A stretch of DNA of 64,000 nucleotides. Source: Clostridiales bacterium. GTDB lineage: Bacteria > Bacillota > Clostridia > Christensenellales > Aristaeellaceae. Each line of letters begins with the position of its first letter. Within the stretch, counting starts at the first letter, position 1. Positions 7,162-16,027 of this stretch are shown here, one piece after another. The notes beneath the pieces were generated by a model. That model saw only the letters and a list, made by a program, of their open reading frames with translations, did not search any database and was not told the DNA's origin. The stretch spans positions 1 through 64,000 of the forward strand of contig JAAYUF010000051.1 in the NCBI GenBank assembly GCA_012517815.1. The letters are read 5' to 3'. Both the position numbers and the translations under genes were made by a program.

Positions 7162-9093
7162 ATGGGCTACCAATGCGTCTCGGAGCTAAACAACATTCAG
7201 GATTACCTGCAGGGCGCCACGCTGGTCGCGTTCGACTTTGAAACCGCGCCACTGCTTCAGTACCGCTCCGACCCCAAGGCATCGCTCGATCCCCACCGCG
7301 CCTGCATCGTAGGCATCAGCCTGTCGGTAGAGGCTGGAAGCGCCATCTACATCCCTTTGCAGCATTTCGACGGGAGCAATGCAGACCCGGCAATCGTCAT
7401 CCCTTACCTGCGCGAGGCGCTGTGGATGAACTCCAGCGTCACCAAGGTGGCGCACAACCTGGCTTTCGAAGCGCAATTCCTGTACGCGCTGGGTATCGTT
7501 CTGCAGCCGCCGTGCTACGACACCATCGCCGCCGCGCAACTGACGCTCAAGAGCGACTATGAATTTCGGGGGCTCAGTGACTCTGGTCTGAAAACCCTTG
7601 TGCCAAAGCTGCTGCATGTTGATCTCCCCAGCTTTGGGGAGGTTACCGAAGGAAGATTCTTCGATGAACTGCTCTCTCGCGACCCGGAAACCATCCGCTA
7701 CGCCTGCGCGGACAGCGACTTTGCCTTGCAGCTATACCACCGCTTCAACGCCTGGTTTGAAACCTTCATCCCAGCGCACCGCACCCTTGTTGAGCAGATA
7801 GAATCTCCCACAGCCGTATTCTGCGGCCTTATGAAGTATAACGGGCTGCTCATGGATCGTCCTCGTATGATCTGCAAACAGGTGGAGTGCATGGATCATC
7901 TGGTTGAACTGCGGGAGCAGATCCGCAACCTGATCGGCGACGTGGATATCGGCGCGAACGCTGGTACGAAGGCGTTCAAGGACTATCTGTTCAAAGACCT
8001 GGGCTTGCCCATTCTGAAAACAACGGAGAAGAATGCCGATGCTGCAGATGACCAGGTCATGGTGATGCTAGCGCAGTGGTGCGCCGATCACAGGCCGGAG
8101 CTGGTTCCGCTGTTTGAACTGGTGCAGGATTACCGCAAGTGGTCAAAGCTGAAGAATACCTATGTCGACGGCTACCTCAAACACATTAGCGACGCCACGG
8201 GTCGCATCCACCCCGATCTATTGCCGTTGGCCACCGCGACGGGACGCTTTGCATCGCGTAACGCCAACATGCAGAATTGCCCCCGCAAGACTCACGATCC
8301 CGTGGGCATCCGTTCCTTCATCGTGGCGCCGGAAGGGCATGTGCTTGTAAGCTGCGATTTTTCGCAGATTGAACTTCGCGTCGGCGCGTTCTACTGCAGA
8401 GACGCCAGGATGCTCGAAACCTATCGCACCGGCGGAGACATCCATGCGCAGACCACCAGCGTCATTTTTTCCATTCCGTATGCGCAGGCGGTGGATAAAA
8501 ATGCGCCAGATTACAAAGAGCGTCGTACCATCGCCAAGAACGTGAATTTCGGCGTGTTCTACGGGCTGTTCCCAACGGGGTTGCAACGGACGCTGCGGTT
8601 CAAGGCGGGGCTAAACCCTTCGCTTACCGAGTGTGAGAGCATCATCGCCAACCTGAAAGCGGGCTATCCCAAGCTGGCCAAGTGGCAGGAGCAGGAAAAG
8701 CGCACCGCAGCCTCCACCCAGTACACCCAGACTCACCTTGGGCGGAGGCGGTATCTGCCCGGCATCCGCTCGCAGGATTGGGGCCGTAAAAGCTTTGCAG
8801 AACGCCGCGCGCTCAACACGCCCATTCAAGGCACGGCGGCGGATATCCTCAAACTGGCGCTGGGGCGATTGCTGGCGGGATTGCCGGAACGCCCCTGGCT
8901 CAAACCCCTGCTCCAAATCCACGATGAGCTGGTGTTTGAGCTGCCCGCCTATCGGCTTGACGAGGCAGTGGCTTTCATTCGCGCCTGTATGGAGCAGCAA
9001 CCCTTTTCCGGGTTTGATGTGCCGATCGTGGCGGAGGCTAGTTATGGCACCGACTTCGGGCACATGGCCGAGATCGAGAGGAGCGACGTATGA
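7162..9093 (+). CDS. Family A DNA polymerase (PolA-like) with 3'-5' exonuclease domain
   Basis: A 643-residue replicative phage polymerase. The exonuclease domain begins with FDFET at about residues 24-28 and includes the D of YDTIAA and a later YACADSDFAL (Exo III). Polymerase motif A is SCDFSQIELR (about 397), motif B is RRTIAKNVNFGVFYG (about 454-468), and motif C is IHDELVFE (about 586-593), so both activities look intact. There is no 5'-3' exonuclease domain, as in other phage PolA proteins. The ATG at 7162 has AAAGGAGG upstream, and the stop overlaps the next gene by four bases. Confidence 0.95.
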   Translation: MGYQCVSELNNIQDYLQGATLVAFDFETAPLLQYRSDPKASLDPHRACIVGISLSVEAGSAIYIPLQHFDGSNADPAIVIPYLREALWMNSSVTKVAHNLAFEAQFLYALGIVLQPPCYDTIAAAQLTLKSDYEFRGLSDSGLKTLVPKLLHVDLPSFGEVTEGRFFDELLSRDPETIRYACADSDFALQLYHRFNAWFETFIPAHRTLVEQIESPTAVFCGLMKYNGLLMDRPRMICKQVECMDHLVELREQIRNLIGDVDIGANAGTKAFKDYLFKDLGLPILKTTEKNADAADDQVMVMLAQWCADHRPELVPLFELVQDYRKWSKLKNTYVDGYLKHISDATGRIHPDLLPLATATGRFASRNANMQNCPRKTHDPVGIRSFIVAPEGHVLVSCDFSQIELRVGAFYCRDARMLETYRTGGDIHAQTTSVIFSIPYAQAVDKNAPDYKERRTIAKNVNFGVFYGLFPTGLQRTLRFKAGLNPSLTECESIIANLKAGYPKLAKWQEQEKRTAASTQYTQTHLGRRRYLPGIRSQDWGRKSFAERRALNTPIQGTAADILKLALGRLLAGLPERPWLKPLLQIHDELVFELPAYRLDEAVAFIRACMEQQPFSGFDVPIVAEASYGTDFGHMAEIERSDV

Positions 9094-9560
9094 AACAGAA
9101 CCCCTTACCGCTGGCAGATCGCCTGCTGGCAGACCCCGATTACGCCATCCGGGTATTTCGCGAACTCAAGCAAGAACGTTCCAAACGCGCTCATCTGGAA
9201 AAGCAAACCGCTGAACAGCGCCGCTGGGCGGCAATGATACGTCCCAAATTGGACTTCTTCGACCGGGTGCTGCGCAGGGGTGAGCTGCTCCCCACAGCGG
9301 TCATCGCTGCCGATTACGGCATGACGGAGCGCGATTTCACGGATATGCTCCGGGCGCTCGGCATCTGCTCGGATACAGGATACGGTCTGCGCCTGATGCC
9401 CCGGTATGCCCAGCAGGGCTACATGGCGTGGGAAACCATCCTGTATGGCAACCATCATAAGGATCAACGGCTGCTCTGGACGCAGCGTGGGCGATATTTC
9501 CTCTACCAGATGCTCAAGGATCACTACAATTTGCTGCCCCAAAAGGAGGCTATACCATGA
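9090..9560 (+). CDS. KilAC-like phage protein
   Basis: A 156-residue protein starting in a four-base ATGA overlap with the polymerase. The region from about residue 50 (KLDFFDRVLRRGELLPTAVI, then ADYGMTERDFTDMLRALGI, and a terminal WTQRGRYFLYQML) follows the pattern of the C-terminal KilAC domain of antirepressors. It lacks a BRO-N domain and instead has a ~45-residue basic helical N-terminus. It may be a DNA-binding regulator or replication accessory protein. The weak resemblance to the antirepressor C-terminus suggests an ancient duplication. Confidence 0.65.
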   Translation: MKQNPLPLADRLLADPDYAIRVFRELKQERSKRAHLEKQTAEQRRWAAMIRPKLDFFDRVLRRGELLPTAVIAADYGMTERDFTDMLRALGICSDTGYGLRLMPRYAQQGYMAWETILYGNHHKDQRLLWTQRGRYFLYQMLKDHYNLLPQKEAIP

Positions 9561-9979
9561 TGTATCGCAATCACGAAGGCTATCCTGACCCTACTGCCGG
9601 CGCGGCGCTGGCCAGAATTGAGCAGGAGGAGTACCGGCAACGCTGTCCCTTCATGCCGCTGGTGTATATCTGCTCGCCGTATCAGGGAGATGTGGAACAC
9701 AACACACAGGCTGCGCAGCGCTACTCACGCTTTGCTTTGGAGAACAAGCGCCTGCCCATCGCGCCGCACCTGCTGTTCCCGCAGTTTATGGGCGCAGAAA
9801 CGGACGCTACGCGCGAGCTTGCCCTGCACATGGGCATGATCCTGCTCACCAAGTGCCATGAGCTGTGGTACTTCGGAGATCGGATCAGCGAGGGCATGAA
9901 ACTGGAGCTCAACCGGGCAAGGTGGCGCGGTATCCCCGTACGGCATTTCAACGAGAATTGTGAGGAGGTAGCCATTTGA
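9557..9979 (+). CDS. DUF4406/DUF7768-like protein (nucleoside deoxyribosyltransferase fold)
   Basis: A 140-residue protein. PLVYICSPYQGDVEHN at about residues 34-49, then APHLLFPQFM and ISEGMKLELNRARWRGIPV, form the pattern of phage DUF4406-type proteins, which adopt a nucleoside 2-deoxyribosyltransferase-like fold. A role in nucleotide salvage or degradation during infection is plausible but unproven for the family. It overlaps both neighbours by four bases in an ATGA/TTGA chain, so it is translationally coupled to polymerase and primase genes. Confidence 0.7.
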   Translation: MMYRNHEGYPDPTAGAALARIEQEEYRQRCPFMPLVYICSPYQGDVEHNTQAAQRYSRFALENKRLPIAPHLLFPQFMGAETDATRELALHMGMILLTKCHELWYFGDRISEGMKLELNRARWRGIPVRHFNENCEEVAI

Positions 9980-12474
9980 AAGCGCTCAACATCCCCTTAA
10001 CCGAATTCCTCCGCCCATTCTTTGAGCCTTCCGACAAGATCTGTCTGCGCATCTTCGACGACCGCAAGGCGGGCAGCATTTTCAAGGGCATGAAGGTGGA
10101 AACGTCGCTAGCCAAAGTTGACGCCATGGCGGAGGATCTGAAAAAGCATAACGCCCAGAATCGTGGCATCTACTTCGTAGTCAACGCTAGCGGCCATGAA
10201 GACAGCGAAATCCAGCGCGTCAACGCGCAGTTCATGGAATGCGACGAGCTGTCCCTGGAGGAGCAATGGGCCAAGATCAACGCTTTCCCGCTGGAACCGT
10301 CCATCGTGGTGAAAACCCGCAAGTCCCTGCACACCTATTGGCTGATGAAACATGCGGATGTCGCTTCCTTCCGCCGCGTACAGCAGGCGTTGGCTGCGTG
10401 CTTTGGCGGGGATAAAACCTGTGTTAACGAAAGCCGTGTGCTGCGTCTACCAGGCTTCTATCACTGCAAGCAGGAGCCGGTTATGGTGGAGTGCGTAAAA
10501 TTCAACCCTGAACTGCGCTACACGCAGGCCGAACTGGAGAAGCACCTCCCTAGGTTGGAGGAGGACACGCCCCGTAACCTTGTGAGCAACGTACCGAAGG
10601 GAACACAGCAGGGATTGACCTCCGTGCGCAAACGCTGTGATTTCATCCAGCACTGTGCGCAGAATGCCGCACAACTGTCTGAACATGACTGGTATGCCAT
10701 GATTACCAATCTGGCGGTTTTCGACGGCGGCGAGCAGGCAATCCATGCGCTGTCGGCTGAGTATCCCGGTTACCGCGCCTCGGAAACGCAGGAGAAAATC
10801 AACCACTTCATAGCCTCCGGCACCAAGCCCATGACCTGCAAAACCATTGCGGAGAAGGGTTTCCGTTGCCCCAGAATGCTGGATGGAAGTTGCGTGTGCA
10901 AGGCGCCGGCATCGATGTGTTATCTGCCGATGGATCTGGACGCATTGCGCGATAGACTGGCGGATCAGCCGGTCACTGGGCGCACCGTCGAGGATGCGAT
11001 CACCGCGCAGCATTTTGTACGCGAATACCTCTTCAATGTGGATCCTGTCGTAGCGGGCGCCTTCCTGCAATACGAGCTTCGCCAGCGGTTGGGCCTGAAG
11101 GCCATGGACATCAAGCCGCTGGACGCGATGCAAAAGGAACTGTTCAAGACATGGAAAAGCGCGAAAGAATCCCAACTCGACCGAAGCGACCTTGAGCTTC
11201 CCATTTGGTACGAGGTGACGGAGCGCGGCGGGCTACGCTTTAAGCCAGGCATCCTTGCCAACCATCTGGTACAGGACGTAGCGGCGTTCTATTCCACCGG
11301 CTCGTTCTACACCTACGACGGCGGCGTATACAAAATGCGGGATGACCTTTGGGCAGCCAACAAAGTACGCGAGTACATGAACGCGGGCACGGCGACGCAG
11401 AACGCGATCATGGACTGCACCTGGCAGTGGCGCATCCAAGTGCTCAAGCACGTGACGGAGATTAACGCCAACCCGTTCGTCATCAACCTGAAAAACGGCC
11501 TGTACAACGTGCTGGAGGAAACCCTGAAACCGCATTCGCCGGACTTCTGCTCCACCGTGCAGATCCAGGCCGCCTATCAGCCGGAAGCGCAATGCCCGCA
11601 GTTCATGGCTTTTCTGGAGAGCACGCTTGGAGCGCCTGAAATTGGACTGATGCAGGAGATCCTCGGATACTTCCTCGTGCCGCTCAACAAGGCGCAGAAG
11701 GCGTTCATCCTGGTCGGGGCACCGAATGCTGGCAAATCCACGATTCTATCTGTGGTTCAGGAAATCCTGCTAGGTCAGGACAACGTTTCCAACGTCGCCT
11801 GGCAGAATCTGAGCGACCGCTTCAACAAGGCGGAGCTGTTTGGCAAGCTGGCCAACATCTTTGCCGACCTGCCCAGCAAGGCGATCGAGGACAACGGTTT
11901 CTTCAAGTCCATGACCGGCGAGGATTACATCAGCGCGGAGCGTAAAAACAAGGACCCGTTCAACTTCCGACCTTACGCGCGGTTCCTGTTCTCATGCAAC
12001 GAGATCCCCCGCAACTACGGCGACCGCAGCGACGGTTTCTATCGCAGGCTGTGCATCATCCGCTTCAAAAAGCCTGTGCCCAAAGACCAGCGTGACCCGA
12101 ATCTGCTGGACAAGCTGGCGACCGAGCGCGACGGCATCCTGATGTGGGCGATCCAAGGCTTACGGCGTCTGATGGCGCAAAACTACCAGTTCACCGAAAC
12201 CGAGGCGACCGCGCAAGAGTTGAAACAATACCGCATTGAGTCCAACAGCGCGCTGCTGTTCATGGAGGAGTGCTGCGTTGTGGAGCCCAAGGCGGTGTCC
12301 GTGCGGGAGCAGGTGTTCGAGCGTTACCATGACTACTGCGTCAAAAACGGCTTGCGCCCGATGTCTCAAACCAGCTTCAACAAAGACGTTGAGAGCAATT
12401 ATCCAAGCGTCAGTCGCGCGACGGACAACGTTGCCAACCGACGCATCTGGCGGGGTGTGCGGCTGCATGACTAA
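9976..12474 (+). CDS. Primase/D5-type SF3 helicase
   Basis: An 832-residue two-part replication protein. The N-terminal ~300 residues resemble RepB/AEP-like primase regions (NAQFMECDE, SIVVKTRKSLHTYW, ESRVLRLPGFYH). A CxxxxxxSCxC segment near residues 297-312 may bind zinc. The C-terminal part is a D5_N plus superfamily 3 helicase with Walker A GAPNAGKST (about residues 581-589), Walker B around ANIFADLP, and sensor FLFSCNEIPRNYGD. The start is TTG at 9976 in overlap with the upstream stop and with GAGGAGG upstream. It is the likely initiator/helicase of phage replication; the AT-rich inverted-repeat region just downstream is a candidate origin. Confidence 0.9.
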   Translation: MKALNIPLTEFLRPFFEPSDKICLRIFDDRKAGSIFKGMKVETSLAKVDAMAEDLKKHNAQNRGIYFVVNASGHEDSEIQRVNAQFMECDELSLEEQWAKINAFPLEPSIVVKTRKSLHTYWLMKHADVASFRRVQQALAACFGGDKTCVNESRVLRLPGFYHCKQEPVMVECVKFNPELRYTQAELEKHLPRLEEDTPRNLVSNVPKGTQQGLTSVRKRCDFIQHCAQNAAQLSEHDWYAMITNLAVFDGGEQAIHALSAEYPGYRASETQEKINHFIASGTKPMTCKTIAEKGFRCPRMLDGSCVCKAPASMCYLPMDLDALRDRLADQPVTGRTVEDAITAQHFVREYLFNVDPVVAGAFLQYELRQRLGLKAMDIKPLDAMQKELFKTWKSAKESQLDRSDLELPIWYEVTERGGLRFKPGILANHLVQDVAAFYSTGSFYTYDGGVYKMRDDLWAANKVREYMNAGTATQNAIMDCTWQWRIQVLKHVTEINANPFVINLKNGLYNVLEETLKPHSPDFCSTVQIQAAYQPEAQCPQFMAFLESTLGAPEIGLMQEILGYFLVPLNKAQKAFILVGAPNAGKSTILSVVQEILLGQDNVSNVAWQNLSDRFNKAELFGKLANIFADLPSKAIEDNGFFKSMTGEDYISAERKNKDPFNFRPYARFLFSCNEIPRNYGDRSDGFYRRLCIIRFKKPVPKDQRDPNLLDKLATERDGILMWAIQGLRRLMAQNYQFTETEATAQELKQYRIESNSALLFMEECCVVEPKAVSVREQVFERYHDYCVKNGLRPMSQTSFNKDVESNYPSVSRATDNVANRRIWRGVRLHD

Positions 12475-12477
12475 ACC

Positions 12478-12597
12478 ATGACGGGTTTGACGGGGGTTTC
12501 TTATCTCTCTACGTAAGCGTGCTTGAGAGATATAGATAGTGCCTAAAAATTGATAATAATATATAGCAACGGGCTTTTACCCCGTCAAACCCGTCAT
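12478..12597. repeat. 18-bp perfect inverted repeat enclosing an AT-rich segment
   Basis: ATGACGGGTTTGACGGGG (12478-12495) and its exact reverse complement (12580-12597) enclose 84 bp. Each arm contains two TTGACGGG-like units. Inside are a second stem, TATCTCTC/GAGAGATA (12502-12532), and an A/T-only stretch near 12550-12565. It lies just after the helicase gene. Candidates are a replication origin or a large RNA cruciform/terminator. Confidence 0.6.
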
Positions 12598-12615
12598 CTC
12601 CGAGGGAGGAAACCC

Positions 12616-12912
12616 ATGGCAGAACGTGACATCGTGGCCGCCATCCTGCGGCTTCTCAAGAAAACCCCTTTTTGCTTCGCCTGGAAAACCCATGGTGGCA
12701 TGTACGGCACGGCCGGAATCCCGGACGTGATCGTCTGCTACCGTGGTCGGTTTGTGGCCTTTGAGGTTAAGACCCCTTCGGGCAAGCTCACAAAATTGCA
12801 AGAAAACACGATGACAAGAATCCAGAATGCAAAGGGACAAGCCTTCAAAGTCACCTCGGCAGCAGAGGTTGCCGCGATTTTGAAACAGCTGGAGGTTGAC
12901 CCTGATGAATAG
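12616..12912 (+). CDS. VRR-NUC domain nuclease
   Basis: A 98-residue stand-alone VRR-NUC protein of the PD-(D/E)xK superfamily. Characteristic elements are GTAGIPDVIVCYRGRFVAFEVK, where the D and the E-x-K are the metal-binding and catalytic residues (about residues 40-56), and a downstream glutamine (LQENTM). The ATG at 12616 has GGGAGG upstream; the longer frame from 12550 includes the AT-rich repeat region. Such phage proteins are thought to act as structure-specific nucleases in replication or recombination. Confidence 0.9.
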   Translation: MAERDIVAAILRLLKKTPFCFAWKTHGGMYGTAGIPDVIVCYRGRFVAFEVKTPSGKLTKLQENTMTRIQNAKGQAFKVTSAAEVAAILKQLEVDPDE

Positions 12913-13201
12913 ATCGGAAATTTGCTCCTGTGTGGAGCCGGTATACGAAAAACGTTCCGCCATGCTTGGCAGCGGCTGGCAGGCGCTGGCAGACGCCATC
13001 ATCCTGCAGGCAGCGGATGATTACCGCCGTTTAACCCGTCGGCTGATCACACACCCAGACGAACTGGACAAGGCGTCTGAGAAGCGCCGCATTGAGCGGT
13101 TCCTGTGCTCGCCATGGTTTGGCGTGCTTAGTGAACTGGATGGGCGCAGACTGCTTCGGGATCTGAAAGCCGACTTGGGCGGAATGGAGGGCGTGCAATG
13201 A
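12905..13201 (+). CDS. Small conserved phage protein
   Basis: A 98-residue protein with GSGWQALADAIILQAADDYR near residues 23-42 and a segment ERFLCSPWFGVLSELDGRRL. I recognise this pattern as a small protein common in Firmicutes phages between the nuclease and late-regulator genes, but not its function. The ATG at 12905 overlaps the VRR-NUC stop and has GGAGG at 12891-12895. It overlaps the next gene by four bases. Confidence 0.75.
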   Translation: MNRSEICSCVEPVYEKRSAMLGSGWQALADAIILQAADDYRRLTRRLITHPDELDKASEKRRIERFLCSPWFGVLSELDGRRLLRDLKADLGGMEGVQ

Positions 13202-13626
13202 CAGCCAAGGAGTATTTGAGCCAGGCCTACATGATCGATCAGCGCATCAATGCGAAACTGGAACAGGTGATGTCCTTGCGCAATACGGCTAGCCGGGCAA
13301 CCAGCTTGGTATCCGATATGCCGCGCTCTTCCACCCCCAATGTCTGCCGCATGGAGGATATCATTCTCAAGTTTATCGATACCGAGAACGATATCAACGC
13401 TGAGATTGATCAGCTTGTAGATCTCAAGCGTGAAGTGCGCTTGGTGATCAGCCAGATAAACCATAGGGAGTACCAAACGCTGTTGGAACTGAGATACCTG
13501 TGCTTTAAAACATGGGATCAGATTGGCGACTTGATGAACTACAGCACCAAGTATATCTTCGAGCTTCATGAGCGTGCGCTAAAGAAAATCAAAGTTCCTA
13601 AAAAAGATCTGACCAAAACCGACTAA
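13198..13626 (+). CDS. ArpU/DUF1492-like late transcription regulator
   Basis: A 142-residue protein. The N-terminal half is a helical hairpin. The C-terminal part (QTLLELRYLCFKTWDQIGDL, then MNYSTKYIFELHERALKKI) resembles sigma-70 region 4, as in DUF1492/ArpU-like phage regulators that turn on packaging and structural genes. Its place just before the HNH and terminase genes supports that role. It starts in a four-base overlap with the upstream gene. Its last codons fall in a 10-bp tandem repeat. Confidence 0.75.
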   Translation: MTAKEYLSQAYMIDQRINAKLEQVMSLRNTASRATSLVSDMPRSSTPNVCRMEDIILKFIDTENDINAEIDQLVDLKREVRLVISQINHREYQTLLELRYLCFKTWDQIGDLMNYSTKYIFELHERALKKIKVPKKDLTKTD

Positions 13627-13643
13627 AACCGACTAAAACCGAC
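13611..13643. repeat. 10-bp tandem repeat across a stop codon
   Basis: Just over three copies of GACYAAAACC run through the end of the late-regulator gene. The second copy supplies its TAA stop. A T-run follows (CTTTTTCC). Repeat-number change would alter little of the protein. Confidence 0.7.
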
Positions 13644-13740
13644 TTTTTCCGAATCCAATTTTGTGTTATGGTATACTCAGCAAGAGCGATAGGAGCGGGA
13701 GAAATCCTGCTCCTTTCCTATGCCCATGGAGGTGCTCCCG

Positions 13741-14106
13741 ATGCCAAGCCGACCCAAGCGTCCCTGTTCCCACCCCGGTTGTCCAGGGCTGACCAACGCA
13801 CGCTTCTGCGCGGAACATGCAAGGCAGGAAGCCCAGCGGTACGAACGATACCAGCGTGACCCTGCTGTGAAGAAGCGCTACGGCCGGGTTTGGAAACGGG
13901 TACGCGACCGCTTCATTGCTGCCCACCCCCTGTGCCAGCGGTGCCAGGAGCGTGGCAGGATCACCCCAGCGCAAGAGGTTCATCACATCGTACCGTTGTC
14001 CCAAGGCGGCACGCACGATGAAACGAACCTCATGTCACTTTGTACCTCCTGCCACTCCGAGATCACCGCCAGAGAGGGCGGTCGCTGGGTTAGGGGGGGA
14101 GTTTAA
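13741..14106 (+). CDS. HNH endonuclease
   Basis: A 121-residue phage HNH protein. An N-terminal zinc-binding segment (CSHPGCPGL and FCAEH) precedes the HNH core: LCQRCQERGRITPAQEVHHI, then VPLSQGGTHDETNLMSLCTSCH, containing the paired zinc CxxC motifs, HH and N. The ATG at 13741 has GGAGGTG six bases upstream; two earlier in-frame ATGs at 13720 and 13726 are less well placed. HNH proteins beside terminase genes are needed for packaging in several HK97-type phages. Confidence 0.9.
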   Translation: MPSRPKRPCSHPGCPGLTNARFCAEHARQEAQRYERYQRDPAVKKRYGRVWKRVRDRFIAAHPLCQRCQERGRITPAQEVHHIVPLSQGGTHDETNLMSLCTSCHSEITAREGGRWVRGGV

Positions 14107-14207
14107 CTCTCTACAGCTCACTGTTCGCCGAACGGCCTGGGGGTCACGCAAATAAAAACTGCAATTCAAACAGGGGATAAACCCAAGCAGGAAAGGGGGT
14201 ACATCGC

Positions 14208-14789
14208 ATGGCCAAGGATGGCACCAACCGGGGCGGCCGACGCGTGCGCGCCGGAGACAAACCTACACCGCTGGCAAACAAAATCACGGCAGGCAAGGCG
14301 GCCAAAGTGCTGGAAGCGCCTGACCTCAAGCCTGAAACCGCGCTGGCTGGAACACTGCTCCCTTCACCCGCAGTCCTGACCGGAATGGATATGCCGGAGC
14401 CCAGCGAGTACCTCCGCGCCAACCAGAAGGACGGCAAGCCGCTCGGCGCGGATGCCTTGTTCATCGAAACTTGGCGCTGGCTCAAAGAGCGTGCCTGTGA
14501 CCAGTTCATCAGCCCCCGGCTGGTGGAAGCCTACGCGCAGGCATTCGCGCGCTACATCCAGTGCGAGGAAGCCATCAGCGCCTACGGCCTGTTGGGCAGG
14601 CACCCCACCACCGGCGGCGCGATTGCCAGCCCGTTTGTGCAGATGAGCCAGTCTTTTCAGAAGCAGGCAAACCTGCTCTGGTACGAGATTTTCGATGTGG
14701 TCAAGCAAAATTGCACCACCGCATTTGCGGGCAACCCACAGGACGATATCATGGAAGCCCTCCTGTCGGGCAGAAAGGGGAAACGATGA
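14208..14789 (+). CDS. Terminase small subunit, P27 family
   Basis: A 193-residue protein with a basic N-terminus and the helical core of P27-type small terminases (PLGADALFIETWRWLKERAC, then ISPRLVEAYAQAFARYIQCE and a following YGLLGRHPTTGG). It recognises phage DNA and recruits the large subunit for packaging. The ATG has AAAGGGGG upstream, and the stop overlaps the methyltransferase start. The large subunit is nearly 4 kb downstream, separated by two methyltransferases and two small genes. Confidence 0.85.
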   Translation: MAKDGTNRGGRRVRAGDKPTPLANKITAGKAAKVLEAPDLKPETALAGTLLPSPAVLTGMDMPEPSEYLRANQKDGKPLGADALFIETWRWLKERACDQFISPRLVEAYAQAFARYIQCEEAISAYGLLGRHPTTGGAIASPFVQMSQSFQKQANLLWYEIFDVVKQNCTTAFAGNPQDDIMEALLSGRKGKR

Positions 14790-16027
14790 ACACCACCGAG
14801 CGTTTTGAAAAAGTCGGCATCGACAAACTCATCCCGTATGCGCGCAATGCACGCCTTCACAGCAAGGAACAGATCAAGCAGCTGCGCGCCAGCCTTCGGG
14901 AATTTGGCTTCGTCAATCCGTGCATTATTGACAAGGATTACAACATCATCGCAGGGCATGGTCGTGTCATGGCAGCCAAGGAAGAAGGCATTTCAGAGAT
15001 CCCCTGTGTCTTTGCTGAGCATCTCAGCGATGCGCAGAAGCGCGCTTACATCCTCGCCGATAACCGTCTGGCGCTCAATGCCGGTTGGGACGATGAGATG
15101 CTCTCCGTGGAGCTGTCCGATCTGCAAACCAACGCCTTTGACCTCTCCCTGCTGGGTTTCAGCGATGCGGAGATGAACAAACTCATGGGCGGCATGGAAA
15201 ATGCCAAAGACGACGATTTCGATGTGGACGCGGAACTCCAAAAGCCCACGCTCACCAGGTCCGGCGATCTGTGGCTGCTGGGGAACCACCGTCTGGTTTG
15301 CGGCGACAGCACCAAGCCCGAAACGTATGCCCTGCTCATGGAGGGAAAGACAGCCAACCTTGTGATCACCGATCCTCCGTACAATTGCAATTATGAGGGC
15401 ACGGCTGGGAAAATCAAAAACGACAACATGGCAAGCGAGGCGTTTTATCAATTCCTGCTGGATGCTTTTAACCAGATGGAGAAGGTCATGGCGCAGGATG
15501 CCAGCATCTACGTTTTCCACGCGGACACCGAGGGGCTTAACTTTCGTAAAGCCTTTACAGAGGCCGGTTTCTATCTATCTGGCACATGTATCTGGAAAAA
15601 ACAGAGCCTTGTGTTGGGTCGCTCGCCCTATCAGTGGCAGCACGAGCCGGTGCTGTTCGGCTGGAAGAAATCCGGCAAGCATGCCTGGTATGCTGATCGG
15701 AAACAAACAACCATTTGGGAATTTGATCGGCCCCGCAAAAACGGCGACCACCCCACGATGAAGCCGATTCCGCTTCTGGCCTACCCGATCGTCAACTCGT
15801 CCATGACGGGCTGCGTGGTACTCGACCCCTTCGGTGGCAGCGGCTCGACGCTCATCGCCTGTGAACAGACTGGGCGTGTGTGCCGTATGGCCGAACTGGA
15901 TGAAAAGTTCTGCGACGTGATCGTCCGGCGGTTCATCCAGCAGGTCGGTACGGACAAGGACGTGTACCTCTCCCGCGAGGGACAGATGATACCGTTTTCC
16001 ACTGTAGAGGTGTCCACTAATGGATAA
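14786..16027 (+). CDS. ParB-domain DNA (N4/N6) methyltransferase
   Basis: A 413-residue fusion. Residues ~1-100 are a ParB/Srx-like nuclease fold (AGHGRVMAAKEEGISEIPC and ADNRLALNAGWD). Residues ~160-400 are an amino-methyltransferase with catalytic DPPY near residue 195 followed by the SAM-binding DPFGGSGS near 346, the order of beta-class N4/N6 enzymes. Phages with such proteins methylate their own DNA to evade host restriction. The ATG at 14786 overlaps the TerS stop; the longer frame from 14561 reads through TerS and is rejected. No cognate endonuclease gene is nearby. Confidence 0.92.
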   Translation: MNTTERFEKVGIDKLIPYARNARLHSKEQIKQLRASLREFGFVNPCIIDKDYNIIAGHGRVMAAKEEGISEIPCVFAEHLSDAQKRAYILADNRLALNAGWDDEMLSVELSDLQTNAFDLSLLGFSDAEMNKLMGGMENAKDDDFDVDAELQKPTLTRSGDLWLLGNHRLVCGDSTKPETYALLMEGKTANLVITDPPYNCNYEGTAGKIKNDNMASEAFYQFLLDAFNQMEKVMAQDASIYVFHADTEGLNFRKAFTEAGFYLSGTCIWKKQSLVLGRSPYQWQHEPVLFGWKKSGKHAWYADRKQTTIWEFDRPRKNGDHPTMKPIPLLAYPIVNSSMTGCVVLDPFGGSGSTLIACEQTGRVCRMAELDEKFCDVIVRRFIQQVGTDKDVYLSREGQMIPFSTVEVSTNG

